This document shows, piece after piece, positions 8,417 through 19,043 of a stretch of 64,000 nt of DNA; position 1 is the stretch's first letter, and each line of letters begins with the position of its first letter. The notes beneath the pieces are model-generated. The model did not search any database. It had not been told where the DNA came from and saw only the letters and a program-made list of their open reading frames with translations. The position numbers and the translations under genes were made by a program. The stretch comes from an uncultured Pelagibacteraceae bacterium (lineage in GTDB: Bacteria; Pseudomonadota; Alphaproteobacteria; Pelagibacterales; Pelagibacteraceae): contig CABZCX010000001.1 of the NCBI GenBank assembly GCA_902524345.1, forward strand, positions 129,001 to 193,000. Reading direction: 5' to 3'.

Positions 8417-9202
8417 ATGAGCTTGATGAAAGGTAAAAAAGGATTAATCATGGGAGTTGCTAATGAAAGATCTATTGCTTGGGGTATCTCTCAAAAACTT
8501 TCAGAGGCTGGCGCTGAATTAGCTTTTACGTATTTAGGAGATGCTCTTAAGAAAAGAGTAGTCCCTCTAGCAGAAAAATTAAATTCAAAATCAACTTTTA
8601 GCTGTGATGTTGAAAAAAAAGAAGAGATAGTAAAATTATTTAAGGATATCAAATCTCAATGGGGAGAAATTGATTTTGTAGTTCATGCAGTTGCATTTTC
8701 AGATAAATCAGAATTATCAGGCGAATATTTAAATACAACTAGAGAAAACTTTTTAAGAAGTATGTTAATCTCATGTTTTTCATTTACTGAAGTAGCAAAA
8801 GAAGCATCAAAAGTGATGAAAAAAGGTGGAAGTCTTCTTACATTAACTTACGAGTCTACCAAAGCTATTCCAAATTATAACGTAATGGGTGTGTGTAAAT
8901 CAGCTCTAGAGGCTAGTGTAAAATACTTAGCTAGAGATTTGGGCGTTATAGGCATGAGAGTTAATGCGATAAGTGCTGGCCCTATTAAAACCTTAGCAGC
9001 TTCTGCCATTGGAGATGCAAAATTTTTATATAAATGGAATGAAGATCATTCATTCCTAAAAAGAAATGTTGATATTCATGATGTAGGCAATTCAGCATTA
9101 TATCTTCTAAGCGATCTTGCAAATGGTGTTACTGGTGAAATTCACTACGTAGATGCTGGATATAACAAGGTTGGGATGCCAGATCCTAAAAATATCACCT
9201 GA
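8417..9202 (+). CDS. fabI: Enoyl-ACP reductase (NADH) FabI
   Basis: Last reductive step of each fatty acid elongation cycle. 261 residues, short-chain dehydrogenase fold with GVANERSIAWGIS as the FabI-type cofactor loop. Catalytic residues lie in LTYESTKAIPNYNVMGVCKSA-like spacing: Y145, Y154 and K161, which is the FabI signature rather than FabL or FabV. Third gene of the fabA-fabB-fabI operon; converges with pnp across a 38-base gap in which I see no strong terminator. Confidence 0.96.
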   Translation: MSLMKGKKGLIMGVANERSIAWGISQKLSEAGAELAFTYLGDALKKRVVPLAEKLNSKSTFSCDVEKKEEIVKLFKDIKSQWGEIDFVVHAVAFSDKSELSGEYLNTTRENFLRSMLISCFSFTEVAKEASKVMKKGGSLLTLTYESTKAIPNYNVMGVCKSALEASVKYLARDLGVIGMRVNAISAGPIKTLAASAIGDAKFLYKWNEDHSFLKRNVDIHDVGNSALYLLSDLANGVTGEIHYVDAGYNKVGMPDPKNIT

Positions 9203-9240
9203 AATTTAGTTAAATATAAATTTAATTATTTTAAATAATA

Positions 9241-11313
9241 TTATTCAGCAGCTTGTTTCATGGAAAGTTTAACTTTACCTCTATCAAAACCAATCACTTT
9301 AACTTTTACTTCATCGCCTTCTTTTACAACATCAGTAACTTTAGCAACTCTTTTATCTGCAAGTTCTGATATATGAACAAGTCCGTCTTGTTTTCCTAGG
9401 AAATTAACAAATGCACCAAACTCCATAATCTTCATAACTTTTCCAGAATAAATTTTATTTAACTCAGCTTTGGCAGTGATATCTTTGATCATTTGCATAG
9501 CAACGTTTCTAGAATCTTCATCTGGGGCAGCAACTGTTACTACACCCTCATCATTTACGTCAACTTTAGCGCCTGATTTTTCAACTATCTCCCTTATCGT
9601 TGCTCCACCTTTTCCAATCACAGCAGCAATATCTTTTTTATCAACATTAATTTTTTCCATTTTTGGTGTATGTTTTCCCACATCAGCTCTTGAAGCTGAT
9701 AATGCTTTATTCATTTCTCCTAGGATATGAACCCTTCCATCTTTAGCTTGACTTAACGCCTGTTCCATAATTTCAAATGTAATACCAGTTATTTTGATAT
9801 CCATCTGAAGTGAGGTAATTCCATCTTTAGTTCCAGCAACTTTAAAATCCATATCTCCTAAATGATCTTCATCACCTAAAATATCTGATAAGACACTAAA
9901 ATCATTACCCTCTTTGATTAAACCCATTGCTATACCTGCAACTGGTTCTTTAATGGGCACACCCGCATCCATTAATGCTAATGAAGTTCCACAAACAGTA
10001 GCCATTGAAGATGACCCATTAGACTCGGTAATCTCAGAAACTACTCTAAAAGTATATGGAAATGCTTCTTTTGATGGCAATGAAGAATGTATCGCTCTCC
10101 AAGCTAATTTACCATGTCCTATTTCTCTTCTACCAGTTCCAATCCTACCTGTTTCTCCAACTGAAAAAGGTGGAAAGTTATAGTGAAGCATGAATCTTTC
10201 TCTCTGTAATCCATCTAAACTTTCAATTCTTTGCTCATCATCCGATGTACCTAAAGTAGCTGTCACAATTGCCTGTGTTTCACCTCTTGTAAATAAAGCA
10301 GAGCCATGAGTTCTTGGTAATATACCAACTTCACAAGATATAGGTCTTACGTCAGATAATCCTCTACCATCAATTCTATTTTTATTTTTCAAAATATCTG
10401 TTCTAACTATAGATTTTTCTATTTTTTTAAGTTCAGAATTAACATCAAGATCTGTGTAATTTTCATCTTCCTCATAAAGTTTTTTAGCTTTATCAGTAAT
10501 TTGTGAAATTTGATTTGATCTATCTTGTTTATCTCTTGTCGCAAAAGCTTTTTTGAGATCTTCTGTAAAAGTTCCTTCAAGTTTTTTCTTAACTTCTGAT
10601 AAGTCTTTTTTTTCTACAGTCCATTCAGGTTTTCTACATTTTTTTGCAAGATCTTCTATCATTTCAATCACAGGAACAAAGCCTTCATGACCAAATTTAA
10701 CTGCATTTAACATTTCTTCCTCTGTTAAACCACTTGCTTCAGACTCTACCATAAGCACTGCATCTTTTGTGCCCGCTACAACTAAGTCTAATTTTGATTT
10801 TTCAAGCTCAGTTTTCGATGGATTTAAAACATATTTTCCATCAATAAAACCAACCCTAGAAGCTCCAACAGGACCCATGAATGGCATTCCTGATATAGCC
10901 AAAGCTGCTGATGATGCTGTAATTGATAAAATATCTGCTTCATTTTCTTTATCGTAAGAAATTACAGTTGGTAACAACTGAACTTCATTTTTAAATTCAT
11001 CAGGAAATAACGGTCTGATTGGTCTATCAATTAATCTAGAGATTAATGTTTCACTTTCAGTTGGTCTAGCCTCTCTTTTGAAATACCCACCTGGAATTTT
11101 TCCAGCGGCATAGTATTTTTCTTGATAATTTACGGATAGTGGAAAATAATCAACATCAGGATTTACTTTTTTTGCTCCAACCACTGTTGCTAAAACAACT
11201 GTTTCTCCACATGTTGCGATTATTGCACCGTCTGCTTGTCTTGCTACTTTTCCTGTTTCTAGACTTATCTTCTTTCCTGCTACTTCAATTTCCTTTTTAT
11301 ATACTTTAAACAT
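9241..11313 (-). CDS. pnp: Polyribonucleotide nucleotidyltransferase (PNPase)
   Basis: Phosphorolytic 3'-5' exoribonuclease and degradosome component. 690 residues: two RNase PH domains (first from about residue 10, second around [14 protein letters not shown] with [16 protein letters not shown] and [19 protein letters not shown]), then a KH domain ([15 protein letters not shown]) and an S1 domain ([19 protein letters not shown]). Lies 57 bases downstream of rpsO, the conserved rpsO-pnp order. In E. coli pnp is autoregulated through its leader; no comparable structure stands out in this short leader. Confidence 0.98.
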   Translation of the reverse strand: MFKVYKKEIEVAGKKISLETGKVARQADGAIIATCGETVVLATVVGAKKVNPDVDYFPLSVNYQEKYYAAGKIPGGYFKREARPTESETLISRLIDRPIRPLFPDEFKNEVQLLPTVISYDKENEADILSITASSAALAISGMPFMGPVGASRVGFIDGKYVLNPSKTELEKSKLDLVVAGTKDAVLMVESEASGLTEEEMLNAVKFGHEGFVPVIEMIEDLAKKCRKPEWTVEKKDLSEVKKKLEGTFTEDLKKAFATRDKQDRSNQISQITDKAKKLYEEDENYTDLDVNSELKKIEKSIVRTDILKNKNRIDGRGLSDVRPISCEVGILPRTHGSALFTRGETQAIVTATLGTSDDEQRIESLDGLQRERFMLHYNFPPFSVGETGRIGTGRREIGHGKLAWRAIHSSLPSKEAFPYTFRVVSEITESNGSSSMATVCGTSLALMDAGVPIKEPVAGIAMGLIKEGNDFSVLSDILGDEDHLGDMDFKVAGTKDGITSLQMDIKITGITFEIMEQALSQAKDGRVHILGEMNKALSASRADVGKHTPKMEKINVDKKDIAAVIGKGGATIREIVEKSGAKVDVNDEGVVTVAAPDEDSRNVAMQMIKDITAKAELNKIYSGKVMKIMEFGAFVNFLGKQDGLVHISELADKRVAKVTDVVKEGDEVKVKVIGFDRGKVKLSMKQAAE

Positions 11314-11370
11314 TTCATTTCCATTTCGTTTCGTTCGTTTCTTTTCATTAAGTTCTATCTATTTTGATTT

Positions 11371-11619
11371 TTACTTTCTCAATTTCAATTTCGACAGTAC
11401 ATTTTTGTAAGAATCAACCTTATTTTTTTTAAGATAATCTAACAATTTTTTTCTCTTATTAACTGCTTTTAGTAAGCCAACTGAAGAATGTTTATCTTTT
11501 TTAAACTGCTTAATATGTTTAGATAAATTCTCAATTTTTTCTGTTAATAAAGCTATTTGAATCTCAGAAGATCCAGTATCTTTATCATGAATAGCTAATT
11601 CTGCTGATTTTTTACTCAT
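11371..11619 (-). CDS. rpsO: 30S ribosomal protein S15
   Basis: Binds the central domain of 16S rRNA and helps form the intersubunit bridge. 82 residues, slightly shorter than the usual 88-89, lacking a few residues at the N terminus. Seen: DTGSSEIQIALLTEKIENLSKHI and HSSVGLLKAVNKRKKLLDYL, both hallmark stretches (broken here to family motifs DTGS and RKKLLDYL). Ten bases separate it from rbfA; truB, normally found between them, is absent. Confidence 0.97.
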   Translation of the reverse strand: MSKKSAELAIHDKDTGSSEIQIALLTEKIENLSKHIKQFKKDKHSSVGLLKAVNKRKKLLDYLKKNKVDSYKNVLSKLKLRK

Positions 11620-11629
11620 ATTTATTTTC

Positions 11630-11998
11630 CTACTTATTTGTTTGTTTAATTAAATTTTCAATTTTTTCGGCATATTCAAAAGACTCGTCTTTACGAAAAA
11701 GAATTTTTGGTAAAAACTTCGCAATAATTTTTTGAGACAGAATTTTTCTTATTAAAAAAGAATATTCTTTTAATTTTTCGATTGTTTTATCTGCATCTTT
11801 GCCACCTAATGGCAAAACATAGGCTTTGGCTATTTTTAAATCCTGACTCATTCTAACTTCTGTTACCGTTATATTATTTGTTTCTAAATTTGGTATTTTT
11901 GCCTCATTCCTTATAAAGATCATACTCAAAGACTGTTTTATCATTTCTCCAACTCTAAGTTGCCTTTGAGTAAATTGTTTTCCTATTCTATCAGCCAT
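11630..11998 (-). CDS. rbfA: Ribosome-binding factor A
   Basis: Assists late maturation of the 30S subunit and 16S 5'-end processing. 122 residues with a type II KH fold; family features are RQLRVGEMIKQSLS at the start, VTEVRMSQDLKIAKAYVLPLG in the middle (split motif TEVRMSQDL) and a late PKILFRKDESFEYAEKIENLI. The start overlaps the infB stop by one base. Part of nusA-infB-rbfA-rpsO-pnp. Confidence 0.95.
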   Translation of the reverse strand: MADRIGKQFTQRQLRVGEMIKQSLSMIFIRNEAKIPNLETNNITVTEVRMSQDLKIAKAYVLPLGGKDADKTIEKLKEYSFLIRKILSQKIIAKFLPKILFRKDESFEYAEKIENLIKQTNK

Positions 11999-14214
11999 TA
12001 TATTGACCTTTCGGTAGATGTAACATTAAAAGCTTCAATTGTATCATTTTTTTGAAAATCCATGTAATCCTTGAGAGCGATACCACACTCTTGACCTATA
12101 TCTACCTGTTTTACCTGGTTTTTCTCTCTAAATATGGTCGCTATTCTACCGGTATAAATAATCGTACCGTCTCTAATAATCCTTACGCTAGAATTAGCAA
12201 GAATTTCACCCTCGGTTACTTTAGAACCTGCGACTTTGCCCGCGCCGGATACTTTAAATATTTCTAAAATTTGAGCTGTGCCCGTTATACTTTCTTGTAC
12301 TTCTGGGGCCAATAGTCCTGACATACTTTTTTTAACAAAATCTAATACCTCATAAATTATATTATATGTTGATATTTTTATATTTTCATCTTCCGCCAAT
12401 TTTTTTGCTTCTTTACTTGGTTTAACATTAAAAGCTATTAAAACAGCTTGTGATGCTTTAGCTAAAGTAACATCAGTCTCTGTAATCATGCCTATATCTG
12501 CTAAAATAATCTTTGGTTTCACCTCATCATGTTTAATTTGATTGATTGCATTTTTGATAGCTTCTGAGGAACCGTGGACGTCTGATTTGATAATTAAATT
12601 TAAATCCTGAGATGATTTGTTTGAAAAAGCTGACTCTTGCGTTGCAAAAGACAACGGATTTTTTATATCTTTATTTTCCTCTGTTCTATTCTCACTAAGA
12701 GTTTTTGCATCTTTTTCACTATCAAGAACAATAAAATCATCCCCCGATTTTGCAGCACCATTTATACCCAAGATTTCTACTGGAGTTGACGGAATTGCCT
12801 CTACAACATTTTCACCTTTATCGTTTATTATAGCTCTTATTTTGCCCCATTTTATCCCACTAACAAAAAAGTCTCCTTTTCTTAAAGTACCACTTGTTAC
12901 AATAATATTTGCTACAGGACCTCTTCCAATATCAATTTTTGATTCTAGAACTACTCCGGTAGCTTTAGAGTCAAAATCAGTTTTTAGATCTAAAATTTCT
13001 GCTTGTAAAGTTATAGCTTCAAGCAATTTGTCTAAATTCATTTTTGTTTTAGCAGAGATTTCAACCATTAATGTATCTCCTGATAAATCCTCAGCAATCA
13101 ATTCATGTTCTAATAATTGATTTTTTATTTTTTTAGGATCAGCATCTGGTAAATCACATTTATTTATCGCCACTACTATAGGAACCTTTGCAGCTTTTGC
13201 ATGTCTTATTGATTCTACTGTTTGAGGTTTAACTCCATCATCTGCTGCAACTACTAAAACAACAATATCAGTTAATTTTGATCCCCTGGCACGCATTTCA
13301 GTAAAAGCAGCATGTCCGGGAGTATCAATAAAAGTTAAATTATTATCACCACTTTTAATTTGATAAGCTCCAATATGTTGCGTAATTCCACCAAATTCTC
13401 CTGACACCACATTGGCACTTCTTAGAACATCCAAAACAGAAGTTTTTCCATGATCAACATGGCCCATTACAGTTATTATTGGCGCTCTATTTTTCAAATT
13501 TTCAGATCGAGAATCTTTTATTTTCTTTATTATCTCCTCTGCTTTTTCTTCACGAATTGGATTATGTCCAAATTCTTTTACTAAATACTCGGCGGTATCA
13601 GCAGCTAAAGTTTGATTAATTGTTACAGTCACTCCCATTCCAAACAAATGTTTAATTACATTACTAGACTGCTCAGCCATTCTATTAGCTAACTCTCTTA
13701 CTGTTATAGCTTCTGGAATATTTATATTCCTTTTAATGGATTTTTGATTTTCTTTACTATCCTCTTTATTTATATTTTTAAGTTCTTTTTGTCTTGCTCT
13801 TTTTACAGACGCTAAACTTCTCTCTCTTGTTTCTATTTCATCACTCAACGCTCGTGAAACTGTTAATTTTACATCTCTTTTTTTTGAACTTAGCTTAGAT
13901 TTTTTGTCTTTATCATCTTCACCTTTAAATCTTTTTGTTGCTCTTTGCTCCGCAAGCTTACGTTTTTCAAAATCACTTACTCCAAAATTAAGGTTATTAA
14001 TTTTAAAGTTAGTTTTATAATTATCTCCTTTTTTAAAACTAGTTGATGATGATTTGTATCCACTCCCTTTAGAAAATTTTCCTTTTCCCAAGAATTTGGT
14101 TGACTGTTTATTGATTATTACTGTCTTTTTTCCTTGATTATTTGTGCTATCAATTCTTTTGAATGATTTTTTAGGACCACCAGAAATTGTTAATTTTGTT
14201 TTTTTGTTTTCCAT
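11998..14214 (-). CDS. infB: Translation initiation factor IF-2
   Basis: GTPase that brings fMet-tRNA to the 30S subunit. 738 residues: a lysine/serine-rich, probably disordered N-terminal third, an IF2_N region ([18 protein letters not shown]), then the G domain with GHVDHGKTS (G1), [15 protein letters not shown] (G3) and NKCD (G4), followed by EF-Tu-like and C-terminal domains. It begins ten bases after nusA. The small ylxR gene often found between nusA and infB is not present. Confidence 0.98.
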   Translation of the reverse strand: MENKKTKLTISGGPKKSFKRIDSTNNQGKKTVIINKQSTKFLGKGKFSKGSGYKSSSTSFKKGDNYKTNFKINNLNFGVSDFEKRKLAEQRATKRFKGEDDKDKKSKLSSKKRDVKLTVSRALSDEIETRERSLASVKRARQKELKNINKEDSKENQKSIKRNINIPEAITVRELANRMAEQSSNVIKHLFGMGVTVTINQTLAADTAEYLVKEFGHNPIREEKAEEIIKKIKDSRSENLKNRAPIITVMGHVDHGKTSVLDVLRSANVVSGEFGGITQHIGAYQIKSGDNNLTFIDTPGHAAFTEMRARGSKLTDIVVLVVAADDGVKPQTVESIRHAKAAKVPIVVAINKCDLPDADPKKIKNQLLEHELIAEDLSGDTLMVEISAKTKMNLDKLLEAITLQAEILDLKTDFDSKATGVVLESKIDIGRGPVANIIVTSGTLRKGDFFVSGIKWGKIRAIINDKGENVVEAIPSTPVEILGINGAAKSGDDFIVLDSEKDAKTLSENRTEENKDIKNPLSFATQESAFSNKSSQDLNLIIKSDVHGSSEAIKNAINQIKHDEVKPKIILADIGMITETDVTLAKASQAVLIAFNVKPSKEAKKLAEDENIKISTYNIIYEVLDFVKKSMSGLLAPEVQESITGTAQILEIFKVSGAGKVAGSKVTEGEILANSSVRIIRDGTIIYTGRIATIFREKNQVKQVDIGQECGIALKDYMDFQKNDTIEAFNVTSTERSI

Positions 14215-14224
14215 TACTCATCTC

Positions 14225-15778
14225 TCAATCTTTATAAACAATATTTCTAGCTGACATAATTAATTCATCTGCCTCAGATCTTGATAATGCAAAGTCTTCT
14301 AGATATCCTTGGATCTTTATTTTTTCACCTTTTACAACATCAAAGCCACCTGTTAATTCATCTGATGCTAGATCTGCGAAATCCTCAAGTTTTAAAATTT
14401 TTTGCTCACCTAATGTTAATAACATACCTGGTGTTAAACCTTTTAAATTAATTAAGTCATCTGAAATTCCCAAGTCCTTAATCCTCTGCGAAATATCTTC
14501 TTGATCTTTTTTATGAAATTCTTTTGCTCTTTCAATCAAGGCTTTTGCAGTTTCCTCTTCGATCCCCTCTATATTTTTAAAATTATCTAAAGAACTATCT
14601 TTAATATCATCAATAGTTGAAAAACCTTCTGCTACAAGTAATTGACCAAGAGTTTCGTCCAACTCTAAATTCTTGACAAAATTTTCTGTTTTTTCTTTAA
14701 ACTCCTGTTGTCTTCTTTCGGAGTCTTCTTGATCCGTCATTATGTTAATTTCATAATTTAGTAGTTTTGTTGCAAGTCTTACGTTTTGTCCTCTCCGCCC
14801 AATTGCCTTACTAAGATTTTCCTCAGTTAGGATGACATCTAATTTTTTTCTCTCAATATCTACATTTACCCTTTGGACTTCTGCTGGTGATAATGCATTA
14901 GAAACTAAAATTGCTGGATCTTCAGACCAATTAACTATGTCTATTTTTTCACCTTGTAATTCGTTTACAACTGCTTGAACTCTTGAGCCTCTCATGCCAA
15001 CACAAGCGCCTACTGGATCCAATGAAGTGTCTATTGCCTTAACACAAATCTTAGCTCTACTTCCAGGATCTCTTGAGGACGATTTAATTTCAATCAATCC
15101 ATCATAAATTTCAGGCACCTCCTGTACAAAAAGTTTTTCCATAAATTTTGGATGAGCTCTAGATAAAAAAATTTGTTGACCCTTATTTTCTCTTCTGACA
15201 TCATAACAATATGCTTTAATTCTATCACCAGCTTTTATATTTTCTCTAGGAATTAGCTCATTTTTTTGAATTATTGCCTCTGTTCTTCCAAGATCAACAA
15301 TAACATTTCCAAATTCAAGTCTTTTTACTATCCCACTTAAAATTGTGTCTTGTTTATCTTTAAAATCATTAAATTGTCTCTCTCTTTCAGCTTCTCTGAC
15401 ATTAAAGCTGATAACTTGTTTAGCAGTTTGAGCGGCTATTCTTCCAAAATCAAATGCTGGAAGTGGTTGTAAAATTTCATCACCGATTTTTTTGTCACTA
15501 TTTTGCTGATTTAAAACAATAGCATCTTTCAATTTAATTTCTGTATTAGAATTTTCCGGGTTTTCTGAGATTACCAATCTTCTAAAAATCTCTATATTTC
15601 CATTTTCTCTATTGATCGAAACTTTGATCTCATTATCTTGACCAAACTTTGACTTAGCAGCTTTTGCTATTCCAGTTTCCATAGAATTAATAATCAATTC
15701 TTTATCAATAGCTTTTTCTAAAGCTACTGCTTCAGCTATTCTTAATAATTCTAATTTATCAGCTCTTTTGTTTAACAT
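14225..15778 (-). CDS. nusA: Transcription termination/antitermination protein NusA
   Basis: Binds RNA polymerase, promotes pausing and hairpin folding, and takes part in rRNA antitermination. About 517 residues: NusA N-terminal domain (MLNKRADKLELLRIAEAVA), S1, two KH domains (GACVGMRGSRVQAV and KAIGRRGQNVRLATKLL), and two C-terminal acidic helical repeats. I choose the ATG at 15778, preceded by a strong GGAGG at 15787-15791 eight bases upstream; an in-frame ATG at 15808 would sit inside a terminator hairpin. The hairpin directly in front of the ribosome-binding site suggests attenuation, possibly by NusA itself. Confidence 0.97.
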   Translation of the reverse strand: MLNKRADKLELLRIAEAVALEKAIDKELIINSMETGIAKAAKSKFGQDNEIKVSINRENGNIEIFRRLVISENPENSNTEIKLKDAIVLNQQNSDKKIGDEILQPLPAFDFGRIAAQTAKQVISFNVREAERERQFNDFKDKQDTILSGIVKRLEFGNVIVDLGRTEAIIQKNELIPRENIKAGDRIKAYCYDVRRENKGQQIFLSRAHPKFMEKLFVQEVPEIYDGLIEIKSSSRDPGSRAKICVKAIDTSLDPVGACVGMRGSRVQAVVNELQGEKIDIVNWSEDPAILVSNALSPAEVQRVNVDIERKKLDVILTEENLSKAIGRRGQNVRLATKLLNYEINIMTDQEDSERRQQEFKEKTENFVKNLELDETLGQLLVAEGFSTIDDIKDSSLDNFKNIEGIEEETAKALIERAKEFHKKDQEDISQRIKDLGISDDLINLKGLTPGMLLTLGEQKILKLEDFADLASDELTGGFDVVKGEKIKIQGYLEDFALSRSEADELIMSARNIVYKD

Positions 15779-15791
15779 TTTAATAACCTCC

Positions 15792-15818
15792 AAAAAAAAA
15801 TGGGCCAAAGCCCATTTT
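15792..15818 (-). terminator. Intrinsic terminator in the nusA leader (candidate attenuator)
   Basis: On the minus strand a perfect 9-base stem AAAATGGGC / GCCCATTTT (15818-15810 and 15805-15797) with loop TTTG is followed by T through 15792, giving nine T in a row. The next bases are the nusA Shine-Dalgarno GGAGG. There is no room for a promoter between the T-run and the start codon, so every nusA transcript must read through it. It may also stop read-through from metK. Confidence 0.85.
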
Positions 15819-15839
15819 AGAAATCGAGAATGTATTTGA

Positions 15840-15867
15840 AATATAATAAAGTTTTTTAATTATTCAA
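15840..15867 (-). promoter_or_regulatory. Candidate sigma-70 promoter of the nusA operon
   Basis: Minus strand: -35 TTGAAT (15867-15862), 16-base spacer, -10 TATATT (15845-15840). It lies in the 95-base gap between metK and nusA. Initiation would be near 15833, giving a leader of about 55 bases that contains the terminator at 15792-15818. AT-rich DNA gives such matches by chance, so confidence is moderate. Confidence 0.45.
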
Positions 15868-15873
15868 TAAAAA

Positions 15874-17043
15874 CTATTTAGTAAAAACATTAGTTTTATC
15901 AGTATTTTCCCAAGAAAAAGCTCCATTACTTTCAGGGGTTCTTCCAAAATGACCATAGGCAGCAGTCTTTTCATAAATGGCCTTATTCAATCCCAACATC
16001 TCTCTAATTCCTCTAGGACTCAAATCGAAATTTTCTTTAATTTTTTCTGTAACAAACTTATTTTTATCCAAATCATCATCAAAAAGATTTACATAGATTG
16101 ATAAAGGTTTTGATACTCCAATCGCATATGCCAACTGAATCAAACATTTTTCAGAAATTTTCGAGGCAACGATATTTTTTGCAATATATCTAGCAGCGTA
16201 AGCAGCTGATCTATCAACTTTGGTTGGGTCTTTCCCAGAAAACGCTCCTCCACCATGAGGTGCAGCACCACCATATGTATCTACAATGATTTTTCTTCCT
16301 GTTAATCCACAGTCACCATCAGGACCTCCAATAACAAAATTCCCAGTTGGATTTACATAAAACTCATCATCTTTAAAATCTTTTATAAATTCTTTTGGAA
16401 TTGTTTTTAACATATATGGTCTCAGTATTTCTCTGACCTCTTTTTGACTCACATTGGCTGAATGCTGAGAAGATATAACCACTGACTTCACTTTTGCTGG
16501 TTTTCCATTTATATATTCAAATGTGACTTGGCTTTTGGAGTCGGGTTCAATATTTTCTAATTTTCCAGATTTTCTATCCTCAGCCATTAGTCTTAAAATT
16601 TTATGTGAATAATGAATTGGTGCTGGCATTAAAACATCAGTTTCATCACACGCATATCCAAACATTATTCCTTGATCTCCAGCTCCTTCATCTTTATTAC
16701 CCTTGGAATCTACTCCCATCGCAATATCTTTAGATTGTGAGTGAAGATGAGACTCTATGCTCGTAGCTTCTTTCCAAGTGAAACCTTCTTGATCATAACC
16801 AATATCTTTAATGCAGTCCCTAACATTTCTTATAAGATCTTCTTTATTAATCTCTGGTCCTCTAACCTCACCGGCTAAAACAACCTTATTAGTAGTGGTA
16901 AGGGTTTCACAAGCAACTCTTGCATAAGGATCTTTAGATAAGTAAGTATCTACAACCATATCAGATATTCTATCTGACACTTTGTCTGGGTGTCCCTCAG
17001 AAACTGACTCACTAGTAAAAAGAAAATTTTTTAAATTACTCAT
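15874..17043 (-). CDS. metK: S-adenosylmethionine synthetase
   Basis: Makes S-adenosylmethionine from methionine and ATP. 389 residues. Seen: [18 protein letters not shown] at the N terminus (ATP-binding His), [12 protein letters not shown] (methionine-loop region) and [19 protein letters not shown] (phosphate-binding loop). The start overlaps the lnt end by eight bases, so it is translated from an lnt-metK message and no SAM riboswitch lies immediately upstream. Confidence 0.98.
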   Translation of the reverse strand: MSNLKNFLFTSESVSEGHPDKVSDRISDMVVDTYLSKDPYARVACETLTTTNKVVLAGEVRGPEINKEDLIRNVRDCIKDIGYDQEGFTWKEATSIESHLHSQSKDIAMGVDSKGNKDEGAGDQGIMFGYACDETDVLMPAPIHYSHKILRLMAEDRKSGKLENIEPDSKSQVTFEYINGKPAKVKSVVISSQHSANVSQKEVREILRPYMLKTIPKEFIKDFKDDEFYVNPTGNFVIGGPDGDCGLTGRKIIVDTYGGAAPHGGGAFSGKDPTKVDRSAAYAARYIAKNIVASKISEKCLIQLAYAIGVSKPLSIYVNLFDDDLDKNKFVTEKIKENFDLSPRGIREMLGLNKAIYEKTAAYGHFGRTPESNGAFSWENTDKTNVFTK

Positions 17044-18580
17044 CTTTGTTCCTATTAAATGAAAAAATTATTAAAATATACAACAAAATTAATAAGATAA
17101 ATATTTTGTTTCCATATAAAGAAAATATAGTTGGATTAAAGTCTCTTCTTTTTTCAAAATCAATAAAACCATCTTTATTATAATCAATTTTTTTTTCGAT
17201 CTCTCCTAGTGGATTGATTATTGCTGTCATACCATTATTTGCTGACCTCAAGACATATTTTCCAGTTTCAATAGCTCTGAATATACTATGAGAAAAGTGT
17301 TGCTTTGGCCCAACAGATTTACCAAACCATCCATCTTCAGATATATTTATTATAAAATCGTAATCATTATCTTTTGTCAGATTACCACTATAAATTATTT
17401 CATAACAAATTAATGGTAAAAATTTGAACTCTTGAAAGTTATTTTTTATATGAATAATTTTTCTTTCATCTCCCTTGGTAAAAGATCCAATGTTATTTGT
17501 AATTGTTTTTAAACCAATTTTGTTAAGCAAATTTTCGAATGGAAGAAATTCACCAAAAGGAACTAAATTTATTTTATTGTAATTTTGAACTATATTTAAT
17601 TTATTATCAATAATTGAGAGTGAATTAAAATACTTATAATTTTTATTTATCAATAATCTACTAGAAATACCAAGTCCTATTAAATGATTTTCATTAAAGT
17701 TTTCAGTAAATAAACTTTCATAAAACTTTAATTCATCTAGATAAGTGTTTGGTATGATTCCTTCTGGCCACAAAAAAAAAGTTTTTTTATAAGGCTCGGG
17801 TGAACTTAAATTTATCAACTCATTAATGGTATTTTCTGTTTGATTGTCAGTGTAAAATCTATCTAAATTTATATTTGATCCAATTATCCTTATCAAATAG
17901 GGATTTTTTATAATTTTTTCATTTAAAAAACTTTGCTTATATGATTTTCCATAAAATATAAAAAATATTGGAATTAATAAAATTAAAATGGAGATAAAAC
18001 TTTCAACTTTTGATTTTCTTAAAATATAAATTGCAGGTGCAGAAAAAAAACTAATTATTAAAAGATTTAGTGCATATGTTCCAATGATGGATGCAAAACT
18101 TATAAAACTTAATTTCTCCGAAAGGCTGTAAATAAATAAGTTCCAAGGAAAACCTGTAAGAATACTTCCTCTTAAAAATTCAACTAACCCCAAAAGAAGG
18201 GAAAATAGGAAAAAAGAGCTTAATAATGTTTTTAATCGAAATTTATAAAATATAAATGTTGCTAACCCATAGAATAAACCCAAAAAAGATGGAATAAGAA
18301 TTAAAGCAACAGGTATTAAAAATTTAAAATTTGGATCGAAAGTAAGTGATATAGTTATCCAATATAAATTACTTAAAAAATAACTCAAGCCAAATAGCCA
18401 ACCATAAAGAAAAAAAAATTTTCCTTTCTTCTGGTCATTAAGTTTCTTAAATAAAAAAATAAAGAAAATACTAAATGTGAAAAAATTTACAAAAAAATAA
18501 TTTAAAGGTGGGAGACTTAAAGAGGTTAGTCCTCCTAAGATTAATAAAAGTAATATTTCAATTATAAATTTTTTATTCAA
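17036..18580 (-). CDS. lnt: Apolipoprotein N-acyltransferase
   Basis: Inner-membrane enzyme that adds the third acyl chain to lipoproteins before Lol export. 514 residues: several N-terminal membrane helices up to about residue 200, then a nitrilase-fold periplasmic domain with the Glu-Lys-Cys triad in [26 protein letters not shown] and [10 protein letters not shown], and a last helix near the C terminus. Lies one base after ybeY. Lipoproteins elsewhere in the window (BON, DUF3576, LptE) would be substrates. Confidence 0.96.
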   Translation of the reverse strand: MNKKFIIEILLLLILGGLTSLSLPPLNYFFVNFFTFSIFFIFLFKKLNDQKKGKFFFLYGWLFGLSYFLSNLYWITISLTFDPNFKFLIPVALILIPSFLGLFYGLATFIFYKFRLKTLLSSFFLFSLLLGLVEFLRGSILTGFPWNLFIYSLSEKLSFISFASIIGTYALNLLIISFFSAPAIYILRKSKVESFISILILLIPIFFIFYGKSYKQSFLNEKIIKNPYLIRIIGSNINLDRFYTDNQTENTINELINLSSPEPYKKTFFLWPEGIIPNTYLDELKFYESLFTENFNENHLIGLGISSRLLINKNYKYFNSLSIIDNKLNIVQNYNKINLVPFGEFLPFENLLNKIGLKTITNNIGSFTKGDERKIIHIKNNFQEFKFLPLICYEIIYSGNLTKDNDYDFIINISEDGWFGKSVGPKQHFSHSIFRAIETGKYVLRSANNGMTAIINPLGEIEKKIDYNKDGFIDFEKRRDFNPTIFSLYGNKIFILLILLYILIIFSFNRNKDE

Positions 18581-18581
18581 C

Positions 18582-19043
18582 TTAAATTAAAATTTTTTTG
18601 ACTGATCTAAATATCTTTTGTTCTTCACGAAACATTATCTGATATTCCTTTTGTTTGATATGATTAAAATTTAATAAATGTAGGAAACCATGGATAAAAA
18701 TTTTTGTAACTTTTTCTTTAAAATCAGAATTATTTATATTTTTGGGTTTGTTCATATAATCAAAACTTATAATAATATCTCCCAAATAAACTTCTTTGAA
18801 ATTTTTTAATCTTTCTTGTGATGGAAAAGATAACACGTCTGTATGTTTATTTTTGTTCCTAAATTTTTTATTTAATCTTTTAATATTATTATTGTTGGAA
18901 AGTAGTAATGTTAAATAAACTCTTTTATTAATAAATTTAAATTTTTTTGGAAAATGTTTGCATAATTGATTAAAAAAAATTTCTTTTTTCTTAATTTTTT
19001 TTGACCAAAATTTTTCCTCGGTGAGGACATTAACTTTGATCAT
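18582..19043 (-). CDS. ybeY: Endoribonuclease YbeY (16S rRNA maturation factor)
   Basis: Zinc-dependent RNase involved in 16S 3'-end processing and ribosome quality control. 153 residues with the three-His zinc site in IFIHGFLHLLNFNHIK and the upstream family features RNKNKHTDVLSFP and LGDIIIS. Overlaps phoH by 14 bases. The gene for the CorC-like transporter that normally follows ybeY in alphaproteobacteria is missing; lnt follows directly. Confidence 0.95.
   Translation of the reverse strand: MIKVNVLTEEKFWSKKIKKKEIFFNQLCKHFPKKFKFINKRVYLTLLLSNNNNIKRLNKKFRNKNKHTDVLSFPSQERLKNFKEVYLGDIIISFDYMNKPKNINNSDFKEKVTKIFIHGFLHLLNFNHIKQKEYQIMFREEQKIFRSVKKILI

Noticed and set aside
12617-13120. Long plus-strand open frame (167 codons) across infB
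   Set aside because: Antisense to a strongly conserved infB region and of low complexity; explained by codon bias on the real strand.
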